A stretch of 64,000 nucleotides of DNA from Branchiostoma floridae. Lineage: Eukaryota; Chordata; Leptocardii; Amphioxiformes; Branchiostomatidae. The stretch is taken from assembly GCF_000003815.2 (NCBI RefSeq), contig NC_049987.1, positions 18,021,959-18,085,958 of the forward strand, given 5' to 3'. Positions 61,151 through 64,000 of the stretch are shown here, piece by piece; the first letter of the stretch is position 1, and each line of letters opens with the position of its first letter. The translations under genes were made by a program, and so were the position numbers. The notes below the pieces were generated by a model. That model was not told the origin of the DNA. It made no database searches and was given only the letters and a program-made list of their open reading frames with translations.

Positions 61151-61519
61151 TTTGGGATCTTGACGCGCTCGTTGTAGTTTCTATGATAGGACAAGGCACA
61201 CTGTACGCTGTGTCCATTTCCTGTGTGTATCGGGGTTTAAAGCTTGAGAACAGTAGAAATTCTACGTGGAGTAGGAATCGCTTTGGCGTATGTCTTCCAG
61301 TTTTTGATACTGCACGTTGTGGCCGTGTTGCTAGAATATGTGGGGGCCACAGTCATTACGGTATCTATTGTACTTGTGTCAGCACTCAAGTTGTGTAGAA
61401 CTAGTCAAAACAATGAGAACCCGACAGACTCACAGAGAAGTAGTAGTGAGAAAATAGACAAAATCCCGACAGTAGACGGTACAGTAAACCAGGCTATGAA
61501 TGACCTATATGCAGAATGA
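61151..61519 (+). pseudogene. Fragment of a DMT/EamA transporter (SLC35G-like) with a frameshift
   Basis: After an acceptor at 61150 one frame reads WDLDALVVVSMIGQGTLYAV up to LKLE; the next frame then continues LRTVEILRGVGIALAYVFQF and on to a stop at 61519. Together they match the last transmembrane helices of drug/metabolite transporters (GQG-L, an E-AG-V-L-R-like stretch, A--FQF, then VGATVITVSIVLVSALKL) plus a polar cytosolic tail. The shift of one base near 61243-61250 breaks the frame. No upstream exons were found, so this is a relic, or a gene with a sequencing error whose other exons were not recognised. Confidence 0.5.
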
Positions 61520-62528
61520 CGGAGAGAGACCAGAGAGAAGGATCCAATCACATCGTGTCTAACGGCCACATTCGGAAAAATGAATTGCCTGACCCAGACG
61601 TCCTTCGGTTCGCTCATGTGGCTGTGCCGTTGGCTGAGATCTCTCCCAAGATGAAGCATCCAACAAATGGCAAAACGTTGGCTTCTGTTGCCATGGAGAT
61701 GACGGGCCGGGAGGATTAAGCAAATTTGTTCCCAACCATGGAACTCCTCCGTTAGACGTTTAAGTCGTGGTCACATTCGTCGCATGTCCGTCGTAAGATC
61801 ACGAACAGAGGATATTTTTAGGATATCTTAAAATTCAATGTTTTAAGAGGAAAAAAAGGCTGTCTTAAATCCAGCCGCAAAGCCACGTCGAGAGTTCTAT
61901 GCGTTTCTCTTTTCCTTCCGCGAGAGAAAGTAGTCCGTTCCATGGCTCCGGGCGTCAACACCCCTCACAAGAAAGCTTTTCGCTGAGTTACGCAATCTTG
62001 TATCTCCCTAATTTCAACTTGCGTGCATTATTTAAGCTTGCTAGTTTGCTCCCATTGATTTTTGAGCCAATAAGTTACCTTTACCCGTTCAAAAATATGG
62101 CCTGAAATCAGGCATTTTTAGTGCAAATGCACCGCTCGTTTTTACCTTGACGCAGATTTCAAACCAACAGGATATATATATCGACAGAAAGCGCGAATCT
62201 CATACTTTCTGGTGGTATTTGTCTTGTAATCGATTTCGAGGGCGTAAAGGGTTTCCCCCGAAATTATCTGAGGCCATGTCACTTTACAAGGCGGAATTTT
62301 CGTCCCAATAGAACGCATCCTTCGTGCGAGCTACGTGTTCTAGGGAGCGCGCGCCATTCCGATCCCGTTAATACCGCGGATATCTAAATAGTCGTCGGCC
62401 TACGGCCAAACTAGAACAGCAATTAGAGGCTTTATTTCGTCCATTAGCAGAGAGATACAAACATATTTCAATGCTAGTCTTCCTGGACTTAAAATACACA
62501 AATGACAACGTTACACGTACAGATACAA
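61520..62528. other. No gene recognised
   Basis: Sequence between the transporter fragment and the LINE remnant. Only short chance frames on both strands. Confidence 0.4.
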
Positions 62529-62879
62529 TTATATGCAGTGCAAATCAATCAGTACATACAATTGTTTACAATGAAAGTCGTTCCATGTGGATATGGCTCT
62601 GTATGTAAAAGTTCTCTTCATAGCGATAGTCCTTGGTTTTGGTAGTCTGTATGTTTGATGTGTGGCATAACGTGTCTTGTAACTGTGTTGTTGTGTGACA
62701 GGATTCAGGTGGTTGTAGAGAACTGCAGGTTGCTGTGTTGTGACGATCCTCTGGAACTGAGACATAGTGTGGGCTAGTAACCTTTGTTTAACAGTCTGCC
62801 ATGACAGAGATGTGTGTAGCTGTTGTACCGGGACTTTGAAGTCACAGTTCAGAACTAGTCGTGCTGCTTTGTTTTGCAT
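62529..62879 (-). mobile_element. Non-LTR retrotransposon remnant, C-terminus of the RT ORF
   Basis: The minus-strand frame starts MQNKAARLVLNCDFKVPVQQ and has SLSWQTVKQR, TRYAT, KRTFTYRA and WNDFH. These are the usual end of LINE ORF2 proteins (QNKAAR, LGWL-VKER, TR-A, K-SF-YR, WN-LP). Upstream homology (minus strand, to about 63000) continues but is frame-broken, so this is a decayed 3' piece without catalytic residues. Confidence 0.8.
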
Positions 62880-64000
62880 GACTTGAAGTAACTCAATGTT
62901 CTTCTGTGAGGTGGCGGACGAGACTGGGAGAAGTAATCAAAATTGCAAGGTGCGATAGCGTAAGAGCTTCTATCAGGAGCTTACGCAGTGAGGTGTCAAG
63001 GTAGAAATGTAGTTAACGTTTTAGACTTTAGCCTCTACCAGGCTCCATATATCGCTGGAAAAACAATAGAATTTGGCCAAATAGTCAGATAAAACGCCAG
63101 AGTAGAAATGAGTTGGTGTTAGTGTTTGGTTTGCTATCTACTCTGGAGTGTTTGATAACAGAGTCTGTTTGCAATTTCACTTGTTTATCGTTTTAGTTTC
63201 TTATACAAACGTTTATTCTTTTCACATGTTTCCCGACCACTGATTATTTCACGCTACTCTGTGATAAACACCCGAGAACAACAACAACCAGAGCTGTTCG
63301 CTCGGAAACATTGTAATATGATCTAACATACGGTGGGTGGCCTTGTAGCGACCTGAGATTTAAATAAACAAAACCAATAAAAGAACCAGTAAACCATGTG
63401 ATTAGGAAATTATTGGCCAGAATATATCAAATTTTGAGCCATGCATAGTTGGAAGAATAATAGTTTTCACTGTTTTTCTCGATTTGAATTGCACTGGGCC
63501 TTTTTTTAAACATTGATTCAGGTCTGGAAACTGTGAAATAGTAAAAGGAAAGTCACTTCTTGTGCAGTCACAGGGCAAAACCTTTTATAAAAAAATATAT
63601 ATCTAGCTATATCTGTGTGTGTGTTTTATGTGTATTGTGTGCGTGTGTGCATGCGTGTTTGTGTGCATGTTTGTGTGTTGCTTGTTTGTGTGTGGTGTGA
63701 TCAAGTAGACTCCACAAGTGACTGTCAATCATTGACCACATCACCTATACCCACAGGTATTTGTTTATCTCTAGACATTGGGTGATGACAAATCCCCAAC
63801 CAATCTACCTTACATACTTGTTGATTACCATTCATATTCATTAATTGTACAAAAATAAGCAAAGAGCCATGTTGTTTGCTTCAAGGCATTTTTTCTCTGA
63901 AAACCTTACAATGAAATGTTCAAGCAGATGTCAAGCTTTCAATATCATGATTCATAACATTTTCTTATTCTCTCTCAAACATTATTATACTAACATGTGT
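62880..64000. other. Repeat-rich end of window, no gene recognised
   Basis: Contains the decayed upstream part of the LINE remnant, one end of the CCTCTACCAGGCTC MITE family at about 63032, and a TG-rich stretch at 63612-63695. No coding exon recognised. Confidence 0.5.

Overview
The window is animal genomic DNA. It has spliced genes with canonical GT-AG introns, mostly phase-1 extracellular-domain exons, CA/GT microsatellites and dense short inverted-repeat transposons. The gene content (a four-and-a-half-LIM protein, a C-type lectin/Ig receptor, a kringle/LDLa protein, a C-type lectin with two uromodulin-type D8C domains) suggests an invertebrate deuterostome, most likely a lancelet (Branchiostoma). 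That assignment is inference from domain repertoire and repeat style. Three runs of N (10275-10461, 28992-29582, 53785-54139) are assembly gaps.

Layout. (1) 1-3913, + strand: 3' part of a membrane receptor with Thr/Pro-rich N-terminal exons, a C-type lectin domain, an Ig domain and one transmembrane segment. (2) 7190-12569, +: complete seven-exon gene with signal peptide, kringle, two LDLa domains, Gly/Asn-rich region and a GPI-type tail (467 aa). (3) 13731-17841, +: type II membrane putative fucosyltransferase with a duplicated first coding exon (466 or 459 aa). (4) 21833-25870, +: FHL-type LIM-only protein (288 aa). (5) 25871-34817: repeat-rich gene desert with a decayed D8C exon, inverted copies of a minisatellite element, and many MITEs. 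(6) 34818-47534, +: nine-exon group II PLP-dependent decarboxylase (524 aa) whose introns hold an LTR mini-retrotransposon, a piggyBac-like element nested in another MITE, and several tandem arrays. (7) 59072-48776, -: secreted CTLD-D8C-D8C protein (492 aa) whose lectin domain is split by a 6-kb intron full of 145-bp satellite. (8) 61151-61519: frameshifted fragment of a DMT/EamA transporter. (9) 62529-62879, -: end of a non-LTR retrotransposon reverse-transcriptase ORF.

The genes do not form a pathway or operon. Three of them encode surface or secreted carbohydrate-binding or adhesive proteins and a fourth a probable Golgi glycosyltransferase, so the block has a cell-surface/innate-recognition flavour. 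The most unusual observation is at the convergent ends of genes 6 and 7. Each reading frame terminates inside the terminal inverted repeat of a different MITE; for gene 7 a perfect 6-bp target-site duplication shows that the insertion created the present stop codon. Other points of note are the duplicated 5' coding exon of the glycosyltransferase, an intronic array of iterated splice-acceptor-like units upstream of decarboxylase exon 8, and contig ends duplicated on both sides of two assembly gaps.
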